Source of the DNA: JBALVT01 sp045110675
GTDB lineage: Bacteria > Pseudomonadota > Gammaproteobacteria > Pseudomonadales > Halieaceae
Assembly (NCBI GenBank): GCA_045110675.1
Contig: JBGCGJ010000009.1
Coordinates: forward strand, 186,001 to 250,000
Reading direction: 5' to 3'
DNA: 64,000 nucleotides
Part shown: positions 19,065 to 27,531 of the stretch, piece by piece
Position numbering within the stretch: position 1 is the stretch's first letter
Layout: the number at the start of each line of letters is the position of its first letter
Notes under the pieces: model-generated
The model's database searches: none
Told to the model about the DNA's origin: nothing
The model's input: the letters and a program-made list of their open reading frames with translations, nothing else
Translations under genes and position numbers: made by a program

Positions 19065-20440
19065 TGCAGTGTTCGTTCCGATGGATCTTTGGTTGCTTGA
19101 TTGATTTCGGTTTCCGCGAGACTGGACAGATCTTCATTTGAGCGCTCCCGTGCGCTGCTACCCGCATCTACCTCAAGCTTGAGTCCGAGAAGGTTTCTCG
19201 CCGTCAGCAGCGTATCCTGTCGACCGGCCGCGCTCGCCTCCTTGAGACCCGCGGTGGGAGCATGAATCAATTTGTTGGTGATATTGCGGGCCAACATCGC
19301 GGCAACTTGCGCGGGATCATCGCCTCTGGACAAAGCACGCACAGCTCTCGCCAACTCTTGATCACGCAATTGTTCCGCCATCTGGCGATACTCCTTCACC
19401 GAGTCTACGGCTGCGAGACTGCGGATCTCTTCCAAAAAAAGTTGCACACTTTCAGCGATAATAACGTCGGCTTTTCTAGCCTCTGTCTGACGGCTGCGCA
19501 TATTCTGCTCAACGATTTCTCGCAGATCATCCACACTGTAAAGATAGACGTCGTTCAACTCGCCAACCTGAACTTCTATGTCACGCGGGACGGCAATATC
19601 GACCATCAGTATTGGGCGATGCTTACGCACTTTCAACGCCTGTTCGACCGCGCCTTTACCCAGGATAGGCAGCTGGCTTGCGGTGGAAGTAATCACAATG
19701 TCTGAGTGAATCAGCTGCTGGGGTATCTCCGACAGCAAAACCGCTTCGGCACCAAATTTCTGTGCCAACTCCCTGGCTCGCCCCAGGGTTCTGTTGGCGA
19801 TCACTATTTTGCGAACCCCTGCCTGAATCAAATGCCGGGCGACCAGTTCGATGGTTTCACCCGCACCCACTAGCAGCGCACTCGTAGAATTTAAATTGGA
19901 AAATATGTGTCCGGCAAGATCGACCGAAGCGTAGGCAACCGAGACAGGATTCTCACCAATCGCAGTGTCTGTACGAACCCGCTTTGCCACTGAGAATATT
20001 CTCGGGAAAAGTCGACTCAATTCGCTGCCGACCGTACCGGAGTCTGAGGCCACCGAGTACGCCGATTTCATCTGGCCAAAAATCTGCGGTTCTCCCAGCA
20101 CCATTGAATCGAGACCACTGGCCACCTGCATCATATGATGCACCGCCTCCTCAGATTCGTAGTGATAGGCACAATCACCCAGTTCCTCGGCAGACAGATG
20201 ATGGTAATTCGCCATCCACAAAATCACCTGATGGGCCTTCTCGACCGCGGCCACACCGTCAGCCGCGATGGCATATATTTCTGTGCGGTTACAGGTAGAC
20301 AGGATGACAACTTCACTGAGTTGCGCAGAAATACAGGCATCCGCCAGGGCTTCACTCACCTGCTCAGGCGCAAACGCCACACGTTCGCGGACCTCCACGG
20401 CAGCAGAATTGTGATTGATACCCAGCGCGATCAAGTTCAT
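19061..20440 (-). CDS. hemA: Glutamyl-tRNA reductase
   Basis: HemA reduces glutamyl-tRNA(Glu) to glutamate-1-semialdehyde, the first step of C5 tetrapyrrole synthesis. The product begins MNLIALGINHNSAAVEVRER, contains the catalytic cysteine in LSTCNRTEIYA, the NADPH-binding GAGETIELVARHL and VIANRTLGRARELA, and a C-terminal dimerisation helix bundle. A longer frame starts at 20497, but the family N-terminus begins at the ATG at 20440, giving 459 residues. The last 40 or so residues are charged and poorly conserved, making it somewhat longer than the usual 420. Confidence 0.96.
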   Translation of the reverse strand: MNLIALGINHNSAAVEVRERVAFAPEQVSEALADACISAQLSEVVILSTCNRTEIYAIAADGVAAVEKAHQVILWMANYHHLSAEELGDCAYHYESEEAVHHMMQVASGLDSMVLGEPQIFGQMKSAYSVASDSGTVGSELSRLFPRIFSVAKRVRTDTAIGENPVSVAYASVDLAGHIFSNLNSTSALLVGAGETIELVARHLIQAGVRKIVIANRTLGRARELAQKFGAEAVLLSEIPQQLIHSDIVITSTASQLPILGKGAVEQALKVRKHRPILMVDIAVPRDIEVQVGELNDVYLYSVDDLREIVEQNMRSRQTEARKADVIIAESVQLFLEEIRSLAAVDSVKEYRQMAEQLRDQELARAVRALSRGDDPAQVAAMLARNITNKLIHAPTAGLKEASAAGRQDTLLTARNLLGLKLEVDAGSSARERSNEDLSSLAETEINQATKDPSERTLQ

Positions 20441-20725
20441 GGTGGGGGTTACACTCTCTCCAACATTTGAGCAGCGCCGCGAAAAGGCGGCGAGCAATTT
20501 CCTAAAAAGGCGCGCACTTTAGCACATTGGGCGAATATTGGCCGTAATTTTAACAAGTTACGCGCCAAATTGCAGACTTTCGGAGCTTCACTCCCACTGC
20601 AGACCCCCGGGCAAAGCTGTGACATTTCCTGGACACCAAGACGGCGGCTCGCAGTATGGGTTTCCCCCTCAACCTGTGTCATTATTAGTGGCTGTTTTGT
20701 CCGGATTGATTCCTTGTACAGCGTC

Positions 20726-22471
20726 ATGCCTCGCCCTCTTATTAGTATTTTGCTCCCTGCCCTTTTGGCAGCTTGCGCCGCCACAACCCCAGTGGAGCTT
20801 TCACCTCCCAGTGCAGCAGTAGAACCCGAGCATGTTGAACCGGTCGAAGCTGTGGAAATTGACGTTCCGGAGCGACCATTTCCCAGCGATAGTCTCTACG
20901 ACCTTCTGGTCGCGGAATTCGCATTGCGAAGATCAGCCTACGATGTAGCCTTGGAAAACTACCGCGAGCAGGCACCTATCCTCGACGACCCCGGTGTTTA
21001 CGCCCATACAACGCATCTTGCGCAATTTATGCGAGATGAGGACTCGATTCTGGAAGCTGCAACAATGTGGGCGGAGGCCGAACCAGACAATCTCGAAGTC
21101 AATAGCGTTCTGGCGAATTTGTTAACTCGCAAAGGGCGAGTCGTGGAAGCACTTCCGCATCTCGCGGTAGTGGGCAGAAGCGGCGGGAAAGCTCAGTACC
21201 CAATGCTTCTAAATGGTTATAGAACCCTGGACGCCCAGGACAAGGCGAAGCTCACGGCGGGCATCGACGCCCTGGCCCTGGAGTTTCCCACGGATGTCCA
21301 GATACTGCTAACACAAGCCCTCATCAAGGGGGAACAAGGTCGAGCTGAAGAAGCGCTGGACAAACTCAATGCCATCTTCGATCAGGAGCCCTACCAGGAT
21401 CAGGCAGTACTGCTTGAGACTAAAATACTGGTGGAGCGCGGTACGGAGAAACCCTTCGCCAGATTGAAGAAAGCGCTGGAACTCAAACCTGACGACACGC
21501 GACTACGGCTTCAGTATGCGAGATTGCTTACCCGTACGGATTTGGTTGAGGCTCAGAAGCAGTTTGAAATACTTTCAGCTGAGTCCCCAAGGGATGGCGA
21601 TCTGTTGTTTTCTCTAGCACTTCTAAGTCGTGAAACAGGCGAAAGTGACAAAGCCAAAACCTATCTGCGTGAAATGCTGAGCCTTGGACAAAGAGTAAAC
21701 GACGGTCAGTACTACCTTGGAAGAATTGCAGAGGAAGGTGGGGAACTGGACGAGGCGATTTCACACTACGCAAAAGTCGATAGTGGCGGAGACTTCTTTA
21801 GCGCCCACAACCGCATCGGCACAATCCTGGTCAAAGAAAACCGCCTGGAGCAGATGGGCTCACATTTCGCGAAGCTAAGAGATCGCAAGAAAGAGTTCAG
21901 AACGCAATTATATGGACTGGAGATCGACCTACTAACCAAAGCGGGTCTAAATGAATCGGCAATGAAACGGGTCAACGAGTCATTGCTGGAATTCCCCAAA
22001 TCAACTGCGCTGCTGTATACCCGTTCAATGCTACAGGAGAAGCGGGACAATCTGGTCGCAATGGAACGCGATTTGCGCACTGTTATCGCCTTGGAACCCG
22101 ACAATGCTACCGCCTTGAATGCGCTGGGCTACAGCTTGGCGAATCGCACCGATCGCTTCGAAGAGGCTCACGCGCTGATTTCCAAAGCGCTGAAGCTGCA
22201 ACCCGAAGAACCTGCCATATTAGATAGTATGGGGTGGGTACTCTATCGTCAGGGCAGCTATGAGGAGGCCATTGAATTCCTCACCAGAGCCTACATTGGC
22301 TACCCCGACCCAGAAGTTGCAGCGCACCTGGGCGAAGTGCTGTGGATTACGGGTCAGATATCAAAGGCTAAAGACGTTTGGCGCGGAGCACTACTAAAAG
22401 ATCCGGAACACGAGATTTTGGCATCCACATTAAAACGGCTCGGCATTGAGGATCTCGAGGTCTCCGATTAA
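20726..22471 (+). CDS. TPR-repeat outer-membrane-type lipoprotein
   Basis: The 581-residue product begins with a lipoprotein signal peptide ending in LLAAC (lipobox, Cys near residue 17). It then carries at least eight to ten tetratricopeptide-type repeats, for example AEEALDKLNAIFDQEPYQD and the C-terminal ATALNALGYSLANRTD. I chose the ATG at 20726 over an upstream frame from 20570 because only this start exposes a signal peptide. The same gene precedes lolB in Pseudomonas and relatives, where its role is undefined. Its TAA is followed at once by the lolB GTG, indicating coupling. Confidence 0.88.
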   Translation: MPRPLISILLPALLAACAATTPVELSPPSAAVEPEHVEPVEAVEIDVPERPFPSDSLYDLLVAEFALRRSAYDVALENYREQAPILDDPGVYAHTTHLAQFMRDEDSILEAATMWAEAEPDNLEVNSVLANLLTRKGRVVEALPHLAVVGRSGGKAQYPMLLNGYRTLDAQDKAKLTAGIDALALEFPTDVQILLTQALIKGEQGRAEEALDKLNAIFDQEPYQDQAVLLETKILVERGTEKPFARLKKALELKPDDTRLRLQYARLLTRTDLVEAQKQFEILSAESPRDGDLLFSLALLSRETGESDKAKTYLREMLSLGQRVNDGQYYLGRIAEEGGELDEAISHYAKVDSGGDFFSAHNRIGTILVKENRLEQMGSHFAKLRDRKKEFRTQLYGLEIDLLTKAGLNESAMKRVNESLLEFPKSTALLYTRSMLQEKRDNLVAMERDLRTVIALEPDNATALNALGYSLANRTDRFEEAHALISKALKLQPEEPAILDSMGWVLYRQGSYEEAIEFLTRAYIGYPDPEVAAHLGEVLWITGQISKAKDVWRGALLKDPEHEILASTLKRLGIEDLEVSD

Positions 22472-23074
22472 GTGTGTTGGTACAAGTTCAGCTTCATTGC
22501 AGTCCTGATAGCACTCACAGCCGGCTGCGTAGGAATCCCAAGACAAGATCCCACAAGCCACAGTTGGGAACAGCATTCCTCCGACCTGGCTGCTCTCGAG
22601 CAATGGAAGATGCAGGGAAAGATGGCCTTTCGAAACGCTGATCGCGCCGAATCCGCCAGCATTACCTGGCTACAGAACAAAGAAAACACAGAAGTTAGAT
22701 TGAGTGGACCGCTGGGATTCAGTGCCACCACTATCTCGGGGGATGGTGAAGTTGTCACAGTGGTACAAGCCGATGAAACCCGGCGCTACCCAATGTCCGA
22801 CACCGCAGCGATACTCTCAAATACCGGCATAGAATTGCCTTTGCAGGCGTTGCCCTATTGGCTAAAAGGCTTACCCGACCCCAGGGCTGACATTGTTGAG
22901 CAGGAATTGCAGCAAGGTCAGCTAAAGCTACTGGTACAATCCGGTTGGGCCATTAGTTATGAGCAATACAAATTCTTTGACCGCCATTCACTGCCCACAA
23001 AATTGAAAATGCGTCGCACCGATACTCTGGTGCGCGTCATCATGCGTCATTGGAAGACGGAAGGCATCAAATGA
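22472..23074 (+). CDS. lolB: Outer membrane lipoprotein receptor LolB
   Basis: LolB takes lipoproteins from periplasmic LolA and inserts them into the outer membrane. The 200-residue product begins with a lipoprotein signal (ALTAGC lipobox, Cys near residue 19). It shows the LolB features WKMQGKMAFRN, a hydrophobic protruding loop around RLSGPLGFSATTIS and the late YWLKGLPDP motif. It uses GTG immediately after the preceding stop codon, so it is probably translated by re-initiation. Its TGA overlaps the ispE ATG (ATGA). Confidence 0.92.
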   Translation: MCWYKFSFIAVLIALTAGCVGIPRQDPTSHSWEQHSSDLAALEQWKMQGKMAFRNADRAESASITWLQNKENTEVRLSGPLGFSATTISGDGEVVTVVQADETRRYPMSDTAAILSNTGIELPLQALPYWLKGLPDPRADIVEQELQQGQLKLLVQSGWAISYEQYKFFDRHSLPTKLKMRRTDTLVRVIMRHWKTEGIK

Positions 23075-23901
23075 GAACCCCACTGACAGTATTGTCTCCG
23101 GCCAAACTAAACCTGTTTTTGCATATCACAGGTAGACGACCCGACGGGTACCACCAGCTGCAAACACTGTTTCAACTGCTTGCCTGGGGCGACACCATGA
23201 GTTTCACCCCCAATAAAAGCGGCAAAATCACCTTGGATATGCCCGCGATGGACATTCCAATGGAGGATAATTTGATCTTCCGGGCCGCTCGCAAATTGCA
23301 GCGCAGCTCACTGGGAGCACACATCCACGTCGATAAGCAGATTCCCTCTGGGGGCGGCCTCGGAGGCGGTAGCTCAAATGCAGCGACGACCCTGCTGGTG
23401 CTCAACCACCTATGGGATGTGGGATACAGCAACGAAGATCTGGTAAATCTCGGGACCAGTTTGGGAGCAGACGTGCCCGTATTCGTCGGTGGAAGATCGG
23501 CCTGGGCCGAGGGAATCGGTGATATTTTGACCCCGGTTGAGCTACCCGAGTGCTGGTATTTCGTCCTGGTCCCCAAGAGCCAGGTCAGTACTGCGGAAAT
23601 ATTTTCCAACGAGCAATTGACACGGGATGCCTCTGCAATCAAAATGGCGTCCTTTTTTGAGGGGGACTCCCGAAACGACTGTCAACCACTTGTCAGAAGC
23701 CTCTACCCGGAGGTAGATAAGGCATTGAAATGGTTAGATAAATTCGGAGAGGCCAAACTGACTGGGACTGGCGCTTGTATATTCGCCAGCTTCGAAAGCA
23801 AAGCAGAGGCAGAAGCCGCACACGGAAAATTACCCGCAAAGTGGCAGGGATTTGTAGCACGGGGCTTAAATTATTCGCCCGTACCTCCTGATTTAGCTTG
23901 A
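23071..23901 (+). CDS. ispE: 4-diphosphocytidyl-2-C-methyl-D-erythritol kinase
   Basis: IspE phosphorylates CDP-methylerythritol in the MEP isoprenoid pathway. The 276-residue product carries the GHMP-kinase layout: LSPAKLNLFLHITGRRPDGYH near the start (in two stretches), the ATP loop IPSGGGLGGGSSNAA, and a late GTGACIFASF motif. The ATG at 23071 gives the standard N-terminus and overlaps the lolB stop; a 7-codon longer frame is unlikely. The neighbourhood lolB-ispE-tRNA-Gln-prs is standard for gammaproteobacteria. Confidence 0.96.
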   Translation: MRTPLTVLSPAKLNLFLHITGRRPDGYHQLQTLFQLLAWGDTMSFTPNKSGKITLDMPAMDIPMEDNLIFRAARKLQRSSLGAHIHVDKQIPSGGGLGGGSSNAATTLLVLNHLWDVGYSNEDLVNLGTSLGADVPVFVGGRSAWAEGIGDILTPVELPECWYFVLVPKSQVSTAEIFSNEQLTRDASAIKMASFFEGDSRNDCQPLVRSLYPEVDKALKWLDKFGEAKLTGTGACIFASFESKAEAEAAHGKLPAKWQGFVARGLNYSPVPPDLA

Positions 23902-23935
23902 AGCCGTTTTTTTCAGTTTTACCCACAGGTTTTAT

Positions 23936-24010
23936 TGGGGTGTCGCCAAGCGGCAAGGCACTTGGTTTTGATCCAAGCATTCGCAGGTTCGAATCCTGCC
24001 ACCCCAGCCA
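23936..24010 (+). tRNA. tRNA-Gln (TTG anticodon)
   Basis: A complete cloverleaf is visible. The acceptor stem is TGGGGTG paired with CACCCCA, the anticodon loop TTTTGAT lies between CTTGG and CCAAG and gives anticodon TTG, and the T-arm is GCAGG-TTCGAAT-CCTGC. The 3' CCA is encoded. It lies between ispE and prs, as in many relatives. Confidence 0.97.
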
Positions 24011-24017
24011 TATTAAG

Positions 24018-24053
24018 GTGCCATACACCCAGTGTGTATGGCACTATTTTTAT
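24018..24053 (+). terminator. Rho-independent terminator after tRNA-Gln
   Basis: A perfect 11-base-pair stem (GTGCCATACAC / GTGTATGGCAC) with a 5-base loop is followed by TATTTTTAT. It lies 7 bases after the tRNA and 41 bases before the prs start, so it should end the tRNA transcript or act as an attenuator within the prs leader. Confidence 0.85.
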
Positions 24054-24093
24054 GGACCAAGGTTTCATCACAAGCGCTGAAAGGTAGATCACC

Positions 24094-25041
24094 GTGTCCT
24101 CAAAAATGATGGTGTTTACAGGTAACGCCAACCCGGAACTGGCTCAAAAAGTGGCTAGTCGATTGTATTTGTCCTTGGGTAAGGCTGATGTTGGGAAGTT
24201 CAGCGACGGTGAGGTTGCCGTTGAGTTGAATGAGAATGTACGCGGCAAAGATGTATTTATCATTCAGCCCACATGTGCACCCACCAACGACAATCTGATG
24301 GAATTGATTGTGATGATCGATGCACTGCGAAGAGCATCGGCAACGAGAATTACGGCGGTGGTGCCCTACTTCGGTTACGCCCGCCAAGATCGCCGCGTTA
24401 GATCTGCAAGAGTGCCTATTACCGCGAAGGTGGTGGCAGACATGATGGTCAGCGTGGGAGTAGACAGAGTACTCACCTGCGATTTACACGCCGAACAGAT
24501 TCAGGGTTTTTTTGCTTGCCCGGTGGACAATATATACGGTTCGCCCATTTTAAAGGACGACATTGTCGCCTGCGATCACGACAACCTGATCGTTGTTTCA
24601 CCGGACATAGGCGGAGTGGTGAGAGCCAGGGCTATTGCCAAGCAGTTGAACGATGCGGATCTGGCTATCATCGATAAACGTCGCCCACAGGCGAACGAAG
24701 CTCAGGTGATGAACCTGATTGGTGAAGTCGAAGGCCGAACCTGTTTGTTAGTAGATGACATGGTCGACACCGCCGGCACACTGTGCAAAGCGGCAGATGC
24801 GCTGAAAGAACGCGGCGCATCAAAGGTAGTCGCCTACTGCACACACCCGGTGTTATCGGGTCGCGCACTGGAAAACATTGGAGGCTCCCAGCTCGATGAG
24901 CTGGTAGTAACAGACACGATTCCTCTGAGTGAAGAGGCGAGCAAGATTGTTAAAATTCGCCAACTCACCATTGCAGACTTGCTCGCAGAATCCATGCGAC
25001 GAGTGAGCAACGAGGAATCCATTAGCGCGATGTTCCAATAG
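24094..25041 (+). CDS. prs: Ribose-phosphate pyrophosphokinase (PRPP synthetase)
   Basis: Prs makes 5-phosphoribosyl-1-pyrophosphate from ribose-5-phosphate and ATP for nucleotide, histidine and tryptophan synthesis. The 315-residue product has the family regions FTGNANPELAQKVA, the flexible-loop segment FGYARQDRR, and the PRPP-binding loop LLVDDMVDTAGTLC. The GTG at 24094 has an AAAGG just upstream; the family N-terminus would also fit the ATG at 24106 or 24109. Confidence 0.96.
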   Translation: MSSKMMVFTGNANPELAQKVASRLYLSLGKADVGKFSDGEVAVELNENVRGKDVFIIQPTCAPTNDNLMELIVMIDALRRASATRITAVVPYFGYARQDRRVRSARVPITAKVVADMMVSVGVDRVLTCDLHAEQIQGFFACPVDNIYGSPILKDDIVACDHDNLIVVSPDIGGVVRARAIAKQLNDADLAIIDKRRPQANEAQVMNLIGEVEGRTCLLVDDMVDTAGTLCKAADALKERGASKVVAYCTHPVLSGRALENIGGSQLDELVVTDTIPLSEEASKIVKIRQLTIADLLAESMRRVSNEESISAMFQ

Positions 25042-25113
25042 GAACCTCGTAAATCAAACGCATTATCGAGCTGGTCGAAAGCCAAGTAATGCATTATCAA
25101 AGGAGTCATGACT

Positions 25114-25791
25114 ATGTCAGACCAATTTGAAGTACTAGCAGAAGTTCGCGAGGACATGGGGAAAGGTTCGAGCCGCCGCCTACGTCGCGCGGCCGGACAG
25201 ATCCCAGCCATTATCTACGGCGGTGACAAAGACCCTCAACCGTTGACCATCATCCGCAAGGATCTGGAAAAAAGCCTGGAAAACGAATCCTTTTACTCCC
25301 ACGTATTGTCTATCAACGTGGCCGGTAAAAAAGAAAAAGCGATTCTGAAAGATCTGCAACGTCATCCGGCAAGAAACTCAGTAATGCATGCTGACTTTCT
25401 GCGCGTCGATGACAAAGTTGCCATCAAGGTTAACGTGCAGTTCCACTTCCTGAACGAAGACACCAGTGTTGGCGTTAAGCAACAAGGCGGCATGGTTCAG
25501 CATCAGGTAACGGAAATGGAAATCTTGTGTCTCCCTACCGATATCCCGGAATTTCTTGCCGTGGATATGCAAGAAGTTGAACTTGGCCAGATCGTCCACC
25601 TTTCCGATGTCCCGCTTCCCGAAGGCGTAACCTCGGTGGCATTGGCCCTGGGCGAAGATCACGACCTGGCGATTGCCTCCATCGTAGCGCCTAAAGGCGG
25701 AAGTGATGAAGATGAAGTGGCTGAAGCAGATGCTGATGCAGCGGAAGGCGATGGCGACGAAGCAGCAGCCGAAGGTGACAGCGAGGACTAG
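25114..25791 (+). CDS. rplY: 50S ribosomal protein L25/general stress protein Ctc
   Basis: This is the long form of bL25, which binds 5S rRNA. The 225-residue product has an N-terminal L25 domain (FEVLAEVREDMGKGSSRRL to about residue 95), a C-terminal beta domain, and a very acidic tail of Glu/Asp/Ala repeats from about residue 195. Two in-frame ATGs exist (25108 and 25114); AAGGAG is 8 bases before the second and too close to the first, so I use 25114. The prs-rplY-pth-ychF order is conserved. Confidence 0.95.
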   Translation: MSDQFEVLAEVREDMGKGSSRRLRRAAGQIPAIIYGGDKDPQPLTIIRKDLEKSLENESFYSHVLSINVAGKKEKAILKDLQRHPARNSVMHADFLRVDDKVAIKVNVQFHFLNEDTSVGVKQQGGMVQHQVTEMEILCLPTDIPEFLAVDMQEVELGQIVHLSDVPLPEGVTSVALALGEDHDLAIASIVAPKGGSDEDEVAEADADAAEGDGDEAAAEGDSED

Positions 25792-25803
25792 TATCCTCGC
25801 TGT
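25778..25803 (+). other. Perfect intercistronic hairpin across the rplY stop codon
   Basis: ACAGCGAGGA and TCCTCGCTGT form a perfect 10-base-pair stem with a 6-base loop (CTAGTA) that contains the rplY stop TAG. No T-run follows, so it is not a standard terminator. It ends 14 bases before the pth start. Confidence 0.8.
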
Positions 25804-25817
25804 GACGGGCACTCGCG

Positions 25818-26408
25818 TTGACAGCAACCATAAAAATGATTGTTGGTTTAGGCAACCCCGGTAACGAATACCGGGGCACTCGCCACAACGCGGGCGCCGA
25901 TTTTATTGACGAACTGGCGCGTCAAAACAGCGCGACCCTACAGCCAGAATCCAAATTTTTCGGTCTTGCCAGCAGAATCAACATCGCCGGACACGACCTA
26001 CGTTTATTGATTCCCACCACATTTATGAACCGCAGCGGCCAATCGGTAGCAGCCATGGCCAGCTTCTTTAAGATCTCCCCGGAAGAAATATTGGTGGCAC
26101 ACGATGAACTTGATATCCCTCCGGGAACGGCCCGCTTTAAACGCGGCGGTGGCCACGGCGGACACAATGGGCTTCGAGACATCGTGCCCTCATTGGGAAA
26201 CAGCAAAGAATTTTATCGCCTCAGAATTGGTATTGGACACCCTGGACATGCATCTAAGGTGACAGGCTATGTCTTAGGCTCACCTTCACAGGTAGACCGA
26301 GGCCGAATAGACGCCTGTATTGACGAGGCGATTGTCGCCCTGCCACTTCTGTTAGCGGGCGACGACACCAAGGCGATGACACACCTACACAGTTTTAGCG
26401 CAGCTTAA
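25818..26408 (+). CDS. pth: Peptidyl-tRNA hydrolase
   Basis: Pth frees tRNA from prematurely released peptidyl-tRNA. The 196-residue protein has the signature IVGLGNPGNEYRGTRHNAG (catalytic His near residue 24), PTTFMNRSGQSV, and the HDELDIPPG and GGHGGHNGLRD motifs. The TTG at 25818 yields the N-terminus TATIKMIVGLGNPG that matches relatives; the ATG at 25836 would start closer to the core. No clear ribosome-binding site is visible, so initiation may depend on the upstream hairpin region. Confidence 0.95.
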   Translation: MTATIKMIVGLGNPGNEYRGTRHNAGADFIDELARQNSATLQPESKFFGLASRINIAGHDLRLLIPTTFMNRSGQSVAAMASFFKISPEEILVAHDELDIPPGTARFKRGGGHGGHNGLRDIVPSLGNSKEFYRLRIGIGHPGHASKVTGYVLGSPSQVDRGRIDACIDEAIVALPLLLAGDDTKAMTHLHSFSAA

Positions 26409-26433
26409 ACACTGGCACAGCAAGGAAATAACC

Positions 26434-27528
26434 ATGGGTATTAAATGCGGAATTGTTGGCCTTCCCAACGTCGGCAAATCGACTTTGTTTAATGCACTGA
26501 CCCGCGCGGGTATCGATGCGGAGAACTTCCCCTTTTGCACCATCGAACCCAACGAGGGCGTAGTCCCCATTCCCGACCCGCGCCAAAGTAAAATTTCAGA
26601 AATCGTAAAACCACAAAAAGAAATCGCCACGACCATGGAGTTTGTGGATATTGCGGGCCTGGTGGCAGGCGCCTCCAAGGGCGAGGGTTTGGGCAACCAA
26701 TTTTTGGCTAACATCCGCGAGACAGATGCCATTGCCCATGTTGTAAGATGTTTTGAAGACCCTAACGTCATTCATGTTGCCAACAAGATTGACCCCAAAG
26801 CCGATATAGATGTGATCAATACCGAACTGGCATTGGCAGATCTCGAAAGTTGTGAAAAGCAATTACAGCGCGTAACTCGCTCCGCCAAAGGCGGCGACAA
26901 AGAAGCCGTGGCCCTTAAGGCACTCCTTGAAAACAAGCTGATTCCGCACCTGAACGAAGCGATGCCAGTGCGCTCAATGGACTTGGACGATCAGGAACGC
27001 CTGCTCGCCAAACAATTGTTTTTACTCACCGTAAAACCCACCATGTACATTGCCAACGTCGACGAAGAAGGTTTTGAAGACAACCCTCACCTGGACATGG
27101 TTCGCGGAATAGCCGAGCAAGATGGCGCTTCCGTCGTGGTTATCTGCAACAAACTTGAATCCGAAATTGTTGAACTCGAAGATGATGAACGCCTTGAGTT
27201 TCTCAACGACATGGGCATGGATGAACCGGGTCTGGACAAAGTGATTCGAGCTGGCTACGAGTTACTCGGCCTGCAAACGTACTTCACCGCAGGCGAAAAA
27301 GAAGTGCGCGCCTGGACTGTAAAAGTCGGTGCGACAGCTCCCGAAGCAGCAGCCGTGATTCACACCGACTTTCAAAAAGGTTTTATTCGCGCAGAAATTA
27401 TCGGCTACGATGATTTTATCGAGCATAAAGGTGAACAGGGTTCCAAGGACGCAGGCAGATGGCGTCTTGAGGGCAAGGACTACATTGTTCAAGATGGCGA
27501 TGTCATTCACTTTCGTTTCAACGTGTAG
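26434..27528 (+). CDS. ychF: Redox-regulated ATPase/GTP-binding protein YchF
   Basis: YchF is an Obg-family P-loop NTPase, ATP-preferring in characterised members, that binds ribosomes and affects oxidative-stress resistance. The 364-residue protein shows CGIVGLPNVGKSTLFNAL (G1), the DIAGLV switch (G3), a coiled-coil insert and the C-terminal TGS domain (QTYFTAGEKEVRAWTV, then DFIEHKGEQGSKDAG). An AAGGAA site precedes the ATG. It converges with the GST-like gene 3 bases downstream. Confidence 0.96.
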   Translation: MGIKCGIVGLPNVGKSTLFNALTRAGIDAENFPFCTIEPNEGVVPIPDPRQSKISEIVKPQKEIATTMEFVDIAGLVAGASKGEGLGNQFLANIRETDAIAHVVRCFEDPNVIHVANKIDPKADIDVINTELALADLESCEKQLQRVTRSAKGGDKEAVALKALLENKLIPHLNEAMPVRSMDLDDQERLLAKQLFLLTVKPTMYIANVDEEGFEDNPHLDMVRGIAEQDGASVVVICNKLESEIVELEDDERLEFLNDMGMDEPGLDKVIRAGYELLGLQTYFTAGEKEVRAWTVKVGATAPEAAAVIHTDFQKGFIRAEIIGYDDFIEHKGEQGSKDAGRWRLEGKDYIVQDGDVIHFRFNV

Positions 27529-27531
27529 GAA

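Noticed and set aside
20449..20784. Minus-strand frame upstream of hemA
   Set aside because: Overlaps the divergent promoter region and the start of the TPR lipoprotein gene; no family resemblance.
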